Part shown: positions 1-6,519 of the stretch, in pieces
Position numbering within the stretch: position 1 is the stretch's first letter
Layout: every line of letters starts with the position of its first letter
From: a bacterium
GTDB taxonomy: Bacteria; Latescibacterota; UBA2968; GCA-2709665
Assembly (NCBI GenBank): GCA_027619145.1
Contig: JAQCGA010000165.1
Coordinates: forward strand, 1 to 7,907
Length of the DNA: 7,907 nucleotides
Reading direction: 5' to 3'
The notes under the pieces: model-generated
Databases searched by the model: none
The model's input: the letters and a program-made list of their open reading frames with translations, nothing else
What the model was told of the DNA's origin: nothing
Made by a program: the position numbers and the translations under genes

Positions 1-916
1 GCGTATGATTCCCTTCCAGCCGGGCCAGCCGAAAATTTGCTTCGGCCTCCAGGTAATCTTTCTGTGCGCTAATACTTTCAGCCACCAACCTCTTCTCCCG
101 ATCCCGCGTTTCTTTTTTGATATCCAACGCCACAAGAGCGGACAGATACGCGCTCTTTGCGGACGCAACCTCAGCGGAATGCAATTCCACCAGCACGTCC
201 CCGGCAAAAACCCGATCCCCAACATCTGCAAGAACGCGTTGCACGATCCCATTCGTCAGGGGCGTAACCTTCATCATCGTATTCTTATTGTACTGCGTCT
301 CGCACAACACCTCCAGACCCGGTTCGTGTTCCTTCTGAAGAGGAAACCCTGTGCGAATCCCCGCTTTCTCGGCCGAGGCCAGCGAAGGGAGCCGAACGAA
401 CAGGCTCTTGCCCGGCTGGAGCCCCGAAGCCAGTTGGGGCTGACAAATGCCACATTCCATTTCAGGCACCCCGTGCTCGTTGCAGAACAATTCCGGAGCC
501 ACGGACGAAGCGGCAACAGGAGAGGGTTCGCCCGCCATACCCGATGAGGGTTTTGCCTTCAACTCCGGATGGCACAGAAAACACTCATCTTCATAAAGAG
601 AATGCTCCTTGCAGTACAACCGGGCCGTGTCCTCCAGTTCCGGATGACACAGCCAGCACCGATCCTCATACCGTGCGTGCTCGTTACACCACAATCGCCC
701 CTTATCCCGTTTTGCAGGATCGCAAATAAAGCACGTCTCGCCCACTTTTTCGTGCGCGTGGGCAACCGTTGCAACCTGCCCGATTTCACCCGCATGATCA
801 TGTTCTTGCGCCTGCTCCTTCTCCGGACCCGTGCAGGCCATCCCGGCAAACATGGTAAGAACCAGTCCCCAGAACACCACCAGACGGTTTATGCGCAACC
901 TTTCAAAATGTCTCAT
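1..916 (-). CDS. RND efflux periplasmic adaptor (CusB/CzcB type), partial at the window edge
   Basis: This is a membrane-fusion protein that would link an inner-membrane RND metal pump to the TolC-type channel encoded just upstream. The frame is open from an ATG at 916 to the left edge, giving 305 visible residues; the C-terminal beta-barrel and membrane-proximal domains lie outside. The start is supported by AGGGGAGA (924-931) 7 nt upstream. Residues 11-28 are a hydrophobic export signal ending at Cys28; the preceding GMA is a poor lipobox, so lipoprotein status is uncertain. Residues 61-162 carry Cys/His repeats of the form aromatic-C-[NK]-E-H-x6-C-x2-C-[HQ]-P-x-L at 76-94, 101-119 and 144-162, plus a half copy with C62 and C65. 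The lipoyl-like half (about 213-248) and the first coiled-coil helix (about 250-300) follow. The family call is firm. Metal efflux is inferred from the Cys/His repeats and the neighbouring gene; the metal itself is unknown. Confidence 0.88.
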   Translation of the reverse strand, partial: MRHFERLRINRLVVFWGLVLTMFAGMACTGPEKEQAQEHDHAGEIGQVATVAHAHEKVGETCFICDPAKRDKGRLWCNEHARYEDRCWLCHPELEDTARLYCKEHSLYEDECFLCHPELKAKPSSGMAGEPSPVAASSVAPELFCNEHGVPEMECGICQPQLASGLQPGKSLFVRLPSLASAEKAGIRTGFPLQKEHEPGLEVLCETQYNKNTMMKVTPLTNGIVQRVLADVGDRVFAGDVLVELHSAEVASAKSAYLSALVALDIKKETRDREKRLVAESISAQKDYLEAEANFRLARLEGNHT

Positions 917-982
917 AACTGGATCTCCCCTACAGGGTATTTCAGACCTAAATTCAATAGACGTGCAATTCACGTAAACACA

Positions 983-2278
983 TCAATGCGTTCTGCGCCC
1001 CTCCCGTTCACGGCTCTCCCCATCTGGCAAGACCGGACTTTGTCCAATCGCATGAAACAGGTGGTTTCGTGCAACGCGGTACTCATAAAGCGTTTCCACG
1101 TATTCCATCCCTGTTTCAATCAGATCCCTCTGCGCTTCCAGCAGGTCCAGATAGCTGGCTTTGCCCTCCTCATAACTCCGGCGAGCCATCTGGTGCGCCG
1201 CCTCGGCAGTTGGACGAACGCGATCCCGCATCAGCACCATGCGCTTGCCCGTTCCCTGAAACGCAGAATAGGTCGTACGAACCTCCTGCAAAATACGCAG
1301 CCGGATACGTTCTCTCTCGGCATCTGCCTGCGCATGCCGGGCAGATGCTTCGGCAATTTCCCCTCGCTGTTCAAACACAGCAAAAACAGGCAACTCAAGC
1401 ACAAAGCTCGTGCGCCAGGACTTCGAGGGCCCAACAGGATCCTTTGTCGTTTCCCGGGCAAAACGGAGCGTCAGGTCGGGCACCCACGATACCAGAGAGG
1501 CCGTCCGGACCGCCTGTGTACTTGCAAGAGCCCGGGTCGCACCGCCCAGATCGCTCCGCTGGCGAAGTGCCTGTCCATACAACGTGTCCAGATCCAGAGT
1601 CATCGCCTCATACGTCAGACCATCCGATAAGACCAACGGCTCCTCTGGCTCCTGACCCAATAAAACATTCAGCGCCGCCTGGGACCGAACCCTCGCGTCC
1701 TGAGCCTCGATCTGCCTGCTTTCCAACCGACCCAAAGCCACCTCAGCCCGCATCACATCCAGTTTGGGCACATCCCCAGCCGCAAGCCGCGTTTGTGCAC
1801 GTTCCAGAAACCCCCTGGCCAGTTGAACGTGTTCCTCGGCCAGAAGCAAAAGTTGCCCATCTGCCAGAACGCGGTCGTAGGCAACCTGAACATCCCGCCC
1901 AATATCAAGGCGCACCATCTCATAGACAGACAGACGCGTTGCTTCGGCAAAGTGATTGGCCGCCCGGTGGCGTTGCCACCACTTCACCGGGAACTCCAGA
2001 CGTTGCGTGAGCCCCACACTGCGTTTTTCGTACTGCCCCAACTCAAATGTGCCGGGCAGACCTTCATATTCCAGTTCCAGTTCCGGGGACGGCAATGCCC
2101 AGGTTTTCAGCGCACGCGCCTGCTCAGTCTTCCAGACTGCACGCGCGGCTCCAACCTCCGGGTTTTGTCCCAACGCCAGTTCCATGGCCTGCGCCCGGGA
2201 AAGAGATTCAGCCTGTGCCGGGAATGCCGCCAGGAGCAGACACACGATACTTGTCCATTTCTTGCAAAAGAAAAACAT
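983..2278 (-). CDS. TolC-family outer-membrane efflux protein (CusC/CzcC type)
   Basis: This 431-residue protein is the likely outer-membrane channel of the tripartite efflux system whose adaptor follows 66 nt downstream. Residues 1-23 form a Sec signal peptide (F2-F4, K6-K7, hydrophobic core, AQA cleavage site before E24). There is no lipobox Cys at the cleavage point, so unlike E. coli CusC it is probably not lipidated. The mature protein shows the two-fold OEP pattern: SLSRAQAMELALGQNPEV near 25-42, long Ala/Arg/Glu/Gln-rich helices, a hinge near the middle, and SYEEGKASYLDLLEAQRDL near the C-terminal repeat, which is a hallmark of the family. The length is normal. The ATG is preceded by GGAGGAGG (2282-2289), an almost ideal Shine-Dalgarno 3 nt upstream of the start. 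The adjacent adaptor with Cys/His repeats suggests heavy-metal rather than drug export. Confidence 0.92.
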   Translation of the reverse strand: MFFFCKKWTSIVCLLLAAFPAQAESLSRAQAMELALGQNPEVGAARAVWKTEQARALKTWALPSPELELEYEGLPGTFELGQYEKRSVGLTQRLEFPVKWWQRHRAANHFAEATRLSVYEMVRLDIGRDVQVAYDRVLADGQLLLLAEEHVQLARGFLERAQTRLAAGDVPKLDVMRAEVALGRLESRQIEAQDARVRSQAALNVLLGQEPEEPLVLSDGLTYEAMTLDLDTLYGQALRQRSDLGGATRALASTQAVRTASLVSWVPDLTLRFARETTKDPVGPSKSWRTSFVLELPVFAVFEQRGEIAEASARHAQADAERERIRLRILQEVRTTYSAFQGTGKRMVLMRDRVRPTAEAAHQMARRSYEEGKASYLDLLEAQRDLIETGMEYVETLYEYRVARNHLFHAIGQSPVLPDGESREREGRRTH

Positions 2279-2322
2279 AATCCTCCTCCAGAATCACGCT
2301 GCAAAAAAGACATACGCAGGCA

Positions 2323-2354
2323 TACCTGTGCCTTGAATCAGGTACAGCCTGTAC
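2323..2354. repeat. Nested dyads between the small exported gene and the TolC gene
   Basis: Two overlapping inverted repeats occupy this short gap. TACCTG (2323-2328) pairs with CAGGTA (2339-2344) across 10 nt, and GTACAG (2342-2347) pairs with CTGTAC (2349-2354) around a single C. The inner core TACA-N3-TGTA resembles a copper-repressor box (TACA-N2-TGTA) but has one extra base. There is no T-run, so it does not look like a terminator. It could be an operator or an RNA fold before the TolC ribosome-binding site; nothing in the sequence decides. Confidence 0.3.
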
Positions 2355-2375
2355 GACATGATGTTATCCGGAGGA

Positions 2376-2795
2376 TTAAATCAGAAGGACGGTTGTCCGA
2401 ATGGAAGGATGAATCGAGAGGTTGTTCGGAAAGATTGGAGCGGTTGGTGCAGAAAATAAGCAGAGATTTTGAGCGTGGGTCAAAGAAGAGGTGCGCAGAG
2501 CGGGTTGTGAAGAATAAAACACACGTTCTGAGCTTGCAGTTCTAGGGATATCGGTCGTTAGAATGATGTCTTTACAAAGCTCATCGTCATCCGTAGCGAA
2601 GTTCCCATTGATCACCGAAAATGCCGCCGGGGCGTTCGCAGGACAAGCGCATTCCCCTGCTTCTATCGCAACGCTTCTACCCGGATCAAAACACAACACA
2701 AAATGACCGATTGTGGTTTGTGCAATAATCAGGTAAGCCAGCAACCAGAAAAACAAAAAATAGCTTTTGCGCTGCATTTTCATAGCGGAAACCAT
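2376..2795 (-). CDS. Small exported Cys-containing protein of unknown function, first gene of the efflux locus
   Basis: This 139-residue protein is not assigned to a named family. Basic residues K6-K10 and a hydrophobic stretch at about 11-28 form a signal peptide or membrane anchor. The outside part holds H31, C35, C49, C51 and C74, with a conserved-looking strand at 32-45 (VLCFDPGRSVAIE) and ELCKDIIL around 72-79. From memory, small proteins with a similar 'LCFG-DGH-AIE ... C-DIPL' layout occur upstream of CusC-like genes, but I could not check this. The stop is 97 nt before the TolC start on the same strand, so co-transcription is likely. Three in-frame ATGs (2795, 2783, 2777) are possible, and no start has a strong Shine-Dalgarno; the longest is given. 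The role could be periplasmic metal binding or a structural accessory, which is inference only. The C-terminal 40 residues are rich in Ser, Pro and Thr. Confidence 0.6.
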   Translation of the reverse strand: MVSAMKMQRKSYFLFFWLLAYLIIAQTTIGHFVLCFDPGRSVAIEAGECACPANAPAAFSVINGNFATDDDELCKDIILTTDIPRTASSERVFYSSQPALRTSSLTHAQNLCLFSAPTAPIFPNNLSIHPSIRTTVLLI

Positions 2796-2873
2796 CTCAG
2801 AGTCTTCACTTCATTCACACCCATATCTCACAACCTGCATACAGAAACAAAAATAACCATTTGAACAGCATAA

Positions 2874-2904
2874 ATCCAGTGAATTGTGATCCCATTCATT
2901 GGAT
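2874..2904. repeat. Imperfect 11-bp inverted repeat between the hydrolase and the efflux locus
   Basis: ATCCAGTGAAT (2874-2884) and ATTCATTGGAT (2894-2904) form an 11-bp stem with one G-T wobble and a 9-nt loop. It lies about 80 nt after the hydrolase stop and about 80 nt before the small exported gene. On the minus strand it is followed by TTATGCTG, which is not a good T-tract. It may be a weak terminator for the hydrolase or an operator for the efflux locus. The rest of the 2796-2983 gap shows no convincing promoter. Confidence 0.35.
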
Positions 2905-2983
2905 CTCTATTGGCCCCGGATACATCGGCGGCCCTGCGTCGCTTGCATTCGGCCGGTTGTGTGACACGCTTTCGCCCGGGCAT

Positions 2984-3889
2984 TCAGCCAGCCAGGCAAG
3001 ACCGCATGAAATCGGCAACGCGTGAAATAGCCTCCCGGCTTTCAGGGAGGCCACGGACCTGAAACACGTGAACCTGCCCCGGCCAAACTTCCAGCGTCAC
3101 ATCCACCCCACAAGCACGCGCCCTGGACGCCACGCGAACACTATCATCCCGAATCACCTCGTACTCCCCAACCTGGATCAGCAACGGCGGAATCCCGGTA
3201 TAATCACCAAAAACCGGTGAGACCAGCGGGTTGCCCACATCGTCGGTACCCGCATAGAGCCTCACGAATTCTGGCAGACAACTGGGATGCATGTAGAGTT
3301 CGTTGTCTGCTTCACTCTGGATCGACTCGCTGGCCAACGTCAAATCAGCGAAAGCCGACATGGGGATCGCACCACTCGGCAGAGGTCGCTTGCGGTCACG
3401 AAGAGCCAGAAGAGTCGCTAGCACCAACCCGCCACCAGCAGAATCACCAGCAATAAAAGTCGCCCTCGCCGGCCCCGCACCAGAGGGTCCAGATCCAATC
3501 ATCCATTCGTACGCGTGGATGCAATCCTCTAACCCGGCCGGGAAAGGATGCTCCGGAGCCAGCCGATAGTCGGGCAGAAGCACAGCACATTCTGCCGCCG
3601 CTGAGATATCGGCAGCCAGAGGGATATAGTTCGCACCCGACCCTGACACATAGCCCCCACCGTGCAAATAAAGAAGCCGCAGATCCGGATCTGCACCCGG
3701 TGCGACAACCCATTCAGCGGGCACGTGGCCAGCCTTCACACGGGTGCACCTTACATCCCGATCGGCAGGTTCCTGACGCGCTCCCATACCTTGCCGGAGC
3801 CCGTCAAGATCAAACGGGTTTCCAGGAGCGCCAAACTGCGGACTCTTGCGCCCTTCCTCCCAGAATTTGCGGCTCTCCTCTGAAACCAT
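2984..3889 (-). CDS. Alpha/beta hydrolase of the hormone-sensitive-lipase family (esterase/lipase)
   Basis: This 301-residue protein is probably a cytoplasmic carboxylesterase. Motifs appear in the family order. HGGGY (76-80) forms the oxyanion hole. DYRLAPEHPFPA (107-118) is the usual HSL block. GDSAGGG (148-154) carries nucleophile Ser150. GEYEVIRDDS (241-250) places Glu244 where most members have the catalytic Asp. PGQVHVFQ (270-277) supplies His274. The length matches single-domain HSL esterases, and no signal peptide is seen. The ATG at 3889 has GAGG (3896-3899) 6 nt upstream. The substrate cannot be read from sequence. It lies between two metal-related units but has its own spacing on both sides (174 nt upstream, 188 nt downstream) and no visible metal link, so it is probably an independent gene. 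Confidence 0.92.
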   Translation of the reverse strand: MVSEESRKFWEEGRKSPQFGAPGNPFDLDGLRQGMGARQEPADRDVRCTRVKAGHVPAEWVVAPGADPDLRLLYLHGGGYVSGSGANYIPLAADISAAAECAVLLPDYRLAPEHPFPAGLEDCIHAYEWMIGSGPSGAGPARATFIAGDSAGGGLVLATLLALRDRKRPLPSGAIPMSAFADLTLASESIQSEADNELYMHPSCLPEFVRLYAGTDDVGNPLVSPVFGDYTGIPPLLIQVGEYEVIRDDSVRVASRARACGVDVTLEVWPGQVHVFQVRGLPESREAISRVADFMRSCLAG

Positions 3890-3909
3890 CCAGCGCCTCT
3901 ACCCTCTTA

Positions 3910-3940
3910 AGTATAACTAGAGTGACATATAAAATCTGAA
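3910..3940 (-). promoter_or_regulatory. Possible sigma-70 promoter of the hydrolase gene
   Basis: On the minus strand TATACT (3910-3915) matches five of six -10 bases, and TTCAGA (3935-3940) matches four of six -35 bases with a long 19-nt spacer. Transcription would start near 3903, just ahead of the GAGG ribosome-binding site. The spacing is poor, so this is tentative. Confidence 0.25.
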
Positions 3941-3960
3941 AGACAGGATGCCTTGCTGTC

Positions 3961-3980
3961 ATTCCCGCGCAAGCGGGAAT
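3961..3980. repeat. REP-like palindromic element
   Basis: ATTCCCGC (3961-3968) and GCGGGAAT (3973-3980) form a perfect 8-bp stem with a GCAA loop, preceded by GTC and followed by CCA. This 'GTCATTCCCGC...GCGGGAATCCA' pattern is a dispersed intergenic repeat seen in many bacterial genomes; on the minus strand it gives the familiar spurious peptide WIPACAGMT. A second, weaker dyad (ATCCAG 4005-4010 with CTGGAT 4019-4024) lies beside it. It sits after the HupE/anchor operon and may act as its transcript end, but there is no clear T-tract. Confidence 0.65.
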
Positions 3981-4063
3981 CCACGCGCGAGATAGGGATT
4001 TCCGATCCAGCGCGGACACTGGATTTTCAATAAGATACAGTATTTCTGAAACAGACCACTAAG

Positions 4064-4699
4064 CTACATCGCACGTTTGAGTGCAATATAATCCCCGCTC
4101 GTTTCTAATTTAACCGATACAGACTGTTTATCCCGGTTACGCCAAAACCAGCCGTGATGGCCGTCAAACGCGGCCTCCAACTCGCCCTCATCAGAAGTAA
4201 CCATACGACCTTTTTTATAACTGACAAACTGTTTGGAACCCTTATATCCGTCACCGTGAGTGTCGTGATTGAGCTTCCCATTTGTGGCAGTCCATTTGTA
4301 TTGCGCCTTTGCACCTTGTTTCATCTCCAACTTATATTCAACCGCTTCACCGGGCGCAAGCGTATGCTCAATCACATCATTATTTGAGGCGTTTTTCTTC
4401 TGTTCTTCAAGTTTGGAACTGGCAACCGCAACTGGAGGTGCTTGTGAGGTGATGCTTACTTCGCTTCCAGATGTAGCAGCGGCCTGAGTTGTTGATTCTT
4501 GCCCAAGACCAACCTTGATGTCCCCCATGTTCTTCAGGCCCAGCAGGGAACCGATGCCTGTTGGATCAACCCCATATTCGGCAGGCAATACAGCTGCGAT
4601 CAAGACAACGAAAGCAACAACAATCGCAATGAGGGTTGAACGCAAAAGTTGCCTGGAGGTTGGTAAATCTTCGAGTGGAGGCATTTGAGAATTGAACAC
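4064..4699 (-). CDS. Single-pass 'transmembrane anchor' protein paired with HupE
   Basis: This 211-residue protein resembles the poorly characterised 'transmembrane anchor protein' family, which I know from memory as a frequent neighbour of HupE/UreJ genes. I chose GTG at 4699 because AAGGAG lies 7 nt upstream and the protein then begins MFNSQMPPLEDLPTSRQLLR, as family members do. The upstream in-frame ATG (4726) and TTG (4732) would add 9 and 11 residues and lack a good ribosome-binding site. A short cytoplasmic tail is followed by a membrane helix at about 22-39, the conserved EYGVDPTGIGSLLGL (41-55), a low-complexity Ala/Ser/Gln linker to about 105, and a beta-rich C-terminal domain (about 108-208) with HDTHGDG (145-151) and FDGHHGWFWRN (178-188). 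That domain recalls a GOLD/emp24-like sandwich, which is inference. The exposed His/Asp residues could bind metal. The gene follows HupE by 37 nt and is last in the operon. Confidence 0.75.
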   Translation of the reverse strand: MFNSQMPPLEDLPTSRQLLRSTLIAIVVAFVVLIAAVLPAEYGVDPTGIGSLLGLKNMGDIKVGLGQESTTQAAATSGSEVSITSQAPPVAVASSKLEEQKKNASNNDVIEHTLAPGEAVEYKLEMKQGAKAQYKWTATNGKLNHDTHGDGYKGSKQFVSYKKGRMVTSDEGELEAAFDGHHGWFWRNRDKQSVSVKLETSGDYIALKRAM

Positions 4700-4706
4700 A
4701 ATGGAT

Positions 4707-4712
4707 CTCCTT
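4707..4712 (-). promoter_or_regulatory. Shine-Dalgarno that fixes the GTG start of the anchor gene
   Basis: On the minus strand AAGGAG lies 7 nt before GTG 4699. It lies inside the reading frame extended to the upstream ATG or TTG, and so argues that GTG is the true start. Confidence 0.7.
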
Positions 4713-4736
4713 TTATAAAACCACATAACCAAACAA

Positions 4737-5393
4737 CTAATAGCCCATCAGAATGAAACCCAATGTCATGAGTCCAACATTCGCCGAATAAGCATACCTG
4801 GAAAAACCTCCCTGTTTTCTCCAATAACTCATGACAATCAAGATTGCTGAAAGAGCCATCAATTGCCCTATCTCAACACCTACGTTAAACGCGATCAGGT
4901 TTGGCAATAAACCATCCGGGGCAATTTCAAACTCAAGTATCTTTGTGGCAAGCCCAAGACCATGGAGGAAGAGAATAGTAAGCGTAGCAATCTTTGTATT
5001 TGGCTGAAAATTGAACCAACGTTGATAGGCTCCAAGATTATCCAGCGCTTTATAGACAACGGAGAGCCCAATGATCGCATCAATCAGATATGCACTCACA
5101 TTGATGTTCGCGAATACGCCAAGCAAAAGCGTAAATGAATGACCAATGGCGAAAAGACTTACATAAATACCGATATCCTTTAGCCTGTACAGAAAGAAAA
5201 TGACCCCAAAAAGAAATGCCAGATGATCGTATCCGGTAACCATGTGCTTTGCACCCAGATACACAAAAGGGAAAAAGTTGATCCCACGAATTTCCTGAAT
5301 ATAACCCTGATCTCCGCCAGTCACACCATGGGCGGATACGATAACAGGTAAAAAAATTGCAATTCCAATAAGAACTCGGCACAGACCTCTCAT
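4737..5393 (-). CDS. HupE/UreJ-family membrane protein (putative metal permease)
   Basis: HupE/UreJ proteins are polytopic inner-membrane proteins proposed to move or bind nickel or cobalt; transport is shown for few of them. This 218-residue protein begins with a signal peptide (1-21, ending VSA) and then HGVTGGDQ, so the mature chain would begin with His22. About six hydrophobic segments follow. Family motifs carry the likely metal ligands: LGAKH (H50), TGYDHLAFLFG (D56, H57), AIGHSFTL (H85), LFLHGLGLA (H144) and FNVGVEIGQL (E174). I chose ATG 5393, with AAAGGG about 8 nt upstream, over TTG 5411, which lacks one. It follows the CDF gene by 40 nt and precedes the anchor gene. Its base composition is clearly AT-richer than the CDF gene (22 of 60 G+C in 5161-5220, against 39 of 60 in 5701-5760), which may indicate separate origin. 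Confidence 0.87.
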   Translation of the reverse strand: MRGLCRVLIGIAIFLPVIVSAHGVTGGDQGYIQEIRGINFFPFVYLGAKHMVTGYDHLAFLFGVIFFLYRLKDIGIYVSLFAIGHSFTLLLGVFANINVSAYLIDAIIGLSVVYKALDNLGAYQRWFNFQPNTKIATLTILFLHGLGLATKILEFEIAPDGLLPNLIAFNVGVEIGQLMALSAILIVMSYWRKQGGFSRYAYSANVGLMTLGFILMGY

Positions 5394-5433
5394 ATCTATC
5401 ACCCTTTTCAAACCACAAACCGTTCTACCTCAA

Positions 5434-6495
5434 TCAGTGAGAATGCACAGGCAGCCCATCATGGGAATGCTCAGAGATACGATGGTATGTTTCCCCGGCT
5501 TCTTCTGTGGGATCGACATGGATTGTCGCTCTGGATAAAAATGGCAAATGATGCATCAATTGATGGTGAACCTCCTTGACTATCTCGTGTCCACCAGCCA
5601 CAGAAAGCCCCGGATCAACCGCCACATTCAACTCCGCGTGCAGCCGGTGCCCAATCCACCTCGCCCGCACCTCGGACACCCCTTGAACTCCTCGAACATG
5701 GTGTGCGGCGTGTTCAATTGCATCCGCATGCTCCGGCTCCACCCCGTCCAGCATCCGCGAAAACACTGCCTTCCCTGACTGCCAAACAATTCCCAGAATC
5801 GCAAGCGTAATGAACAGCCCTATCAGTGGATCAGCAAGCGGGTACCCCAACCACATCCCCACTGCACCCACCAGCACAGCAAGACTCGTCCACCCGTCTA
5901 CCCGAGCGTGATATCCGTCGGCAACCAGCGCAGCACTGCTAATTTCTTTGCCCACCCGAATGCGAAAAACCGCCACCCCTTCATTGCCAATAAACCCAAT
6001 AATCGAAGCAACAACCAGCGCACCGAGGTGGGTCACTGGTTGCGGATTCAACAATCGGTTCACCGACTCATATCCCGCAACAATCGCACTAAACAAGATC
6101 GTTAGCACAATCAACACACCGGCCAGGTCTTCTACCCGCCCATACCCAAACGGAAACCGTTTACTCGGCTTCATCTTGGCAAACATAAACGCAATCCACA
6201 ATGGAATTGCGGTTGAAGCATCTCCAAAATTGTGAATCGTATCCGCCAATAATCCCACACTACCGGTAAGCGCAACAATCACAACCTGAAAAAGAGCGGT
6301 CGCCATCAACCCAACAAAAGACCACTTGATCGCCCAAATCCCTCGGTCTGTCGTTGCAATTGTCGGGTCAATGACTCCATGGGTGTGTCCATGTCCATCA
6401 TGGCCGTGTCCACCGTGAGCATGAGAATGCCCATGATCCCCGCCACGTTCATGGTCGTGGCCTTCCTGATGGTGTGAATGTTCTTTCCCTGGCAT
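5434..6495 (-). CDS. Cation diffusion facilitator (CDF) metal exporter with His-rich N-terminus
   Basis: CDF proteins export divalent metal ions from the cytoplasm in exchange for protons. The 353-residue product opens with 14 His among its first 39 residues, a likely metal-binding region. Six membrane segments follow between about 54 and 240. The transport-site motifs are both HxxxD: HNFGD in TM2 (H88, D92) and HARVD in TM5 (H196, D200). This is the HD-HD arrangement typical of zinc/cadmium/cobalt members. The soluble C-terminal domain (about 245-330) contains HAELNV and ATIHVDP, and the tail ends HSHDGLPVHSH. ATG 6495 is chosen because AAGGAG (6502-6507) lies 6 nt upstream; an upstream TTG at 6513 would overlap that site. 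The start is 24 nt after the repressor stop, so the two are almost surely co-transcribed. The family is certain; the metal is inferred. Confidence 0.95.
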   Translation of the reverse strand: MPGKEHSHHQEGHDHERGGDHGHSHAHGGHGHDGHGHTHGVIDPTIATTDRGIWAIKWSFVGLMATALFQVVIVALTGSVGLLADTIHNFGDASTAIPLWIAFMFAKMKPSKRFPFGYGRVEDLAGVLIVLTILFSAIVAGYESVNRLLNPQPVTHLGALVVASIIGFIGNEGVAVFRIRVGKEISSAALVADGYHARVDGWTSLAVLVGAVGMWLGYPLADPLIGLFITLAILGIVWQSGKAVFSRMLDGVEPEHADAIEHAAHHVRGVQGVSEVRARWIGHRLHAELNVAVDPGLSVAGGHEIVKEVHHQLMHHLPFLSRATIHVDPTEEAGETYHRISEHSHDGLPVHSH

Positions 6496-6501
6496 GCCCT
6501 T

Positions 6502-6507
6502 CTCCTT
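6502..6507 (-). promoter_or_regulatory. Shine-Dalgarno of the CDF gene
   Basis: AAGGAG on the minus strand, 6 nt before ATG 6495. It supports this start over the in-frame TTG at 6513. Confidence 0.7.
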
Positions 6508-6519
6508 GCCCAATCGAAA

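Noticed and set aside
961..975. ACGTG/CACGT inverted repeat between the TolC and adaptor genes
   Set aside because: A 5-bp stem with a 5-nt loop and no T-tract is too weak to call as a terminator or operator.
569..1630. Plus-strand open frame of 353 codons
   Set aside because: It runs antisense across both the adaptor and the TolC gene, has no recognisable protein motif, and both minus-strand frames are clear family members.
1069..2010. Plus-strand open frame of 313 codons rich in Pro, Ser and Gln
   Set aside because: It lies wholly inside the TolC gene on the opposite strand; the composition is a typical shadow of a GC-rich coding frame.
1793..2545. Plus-strand open frame of 250 codons
   Set aside because: It overlaps TolC and the small exported gene on the opposite strand and shows no domain or signal sequence.
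3810..4019. Minus-strand open frame of 69 codons with WIPACAGMT
   Set aside because: The peptide is the well-known chance translation of a REP-like repeat and the frame overlaps the start of the hydrolase.
5394..5411. TTG start at 5411 for HupE
   Set aside because: It has no ribosome-binding site and adds six residues before a normal signal peptide; ATG 5393 fits better.
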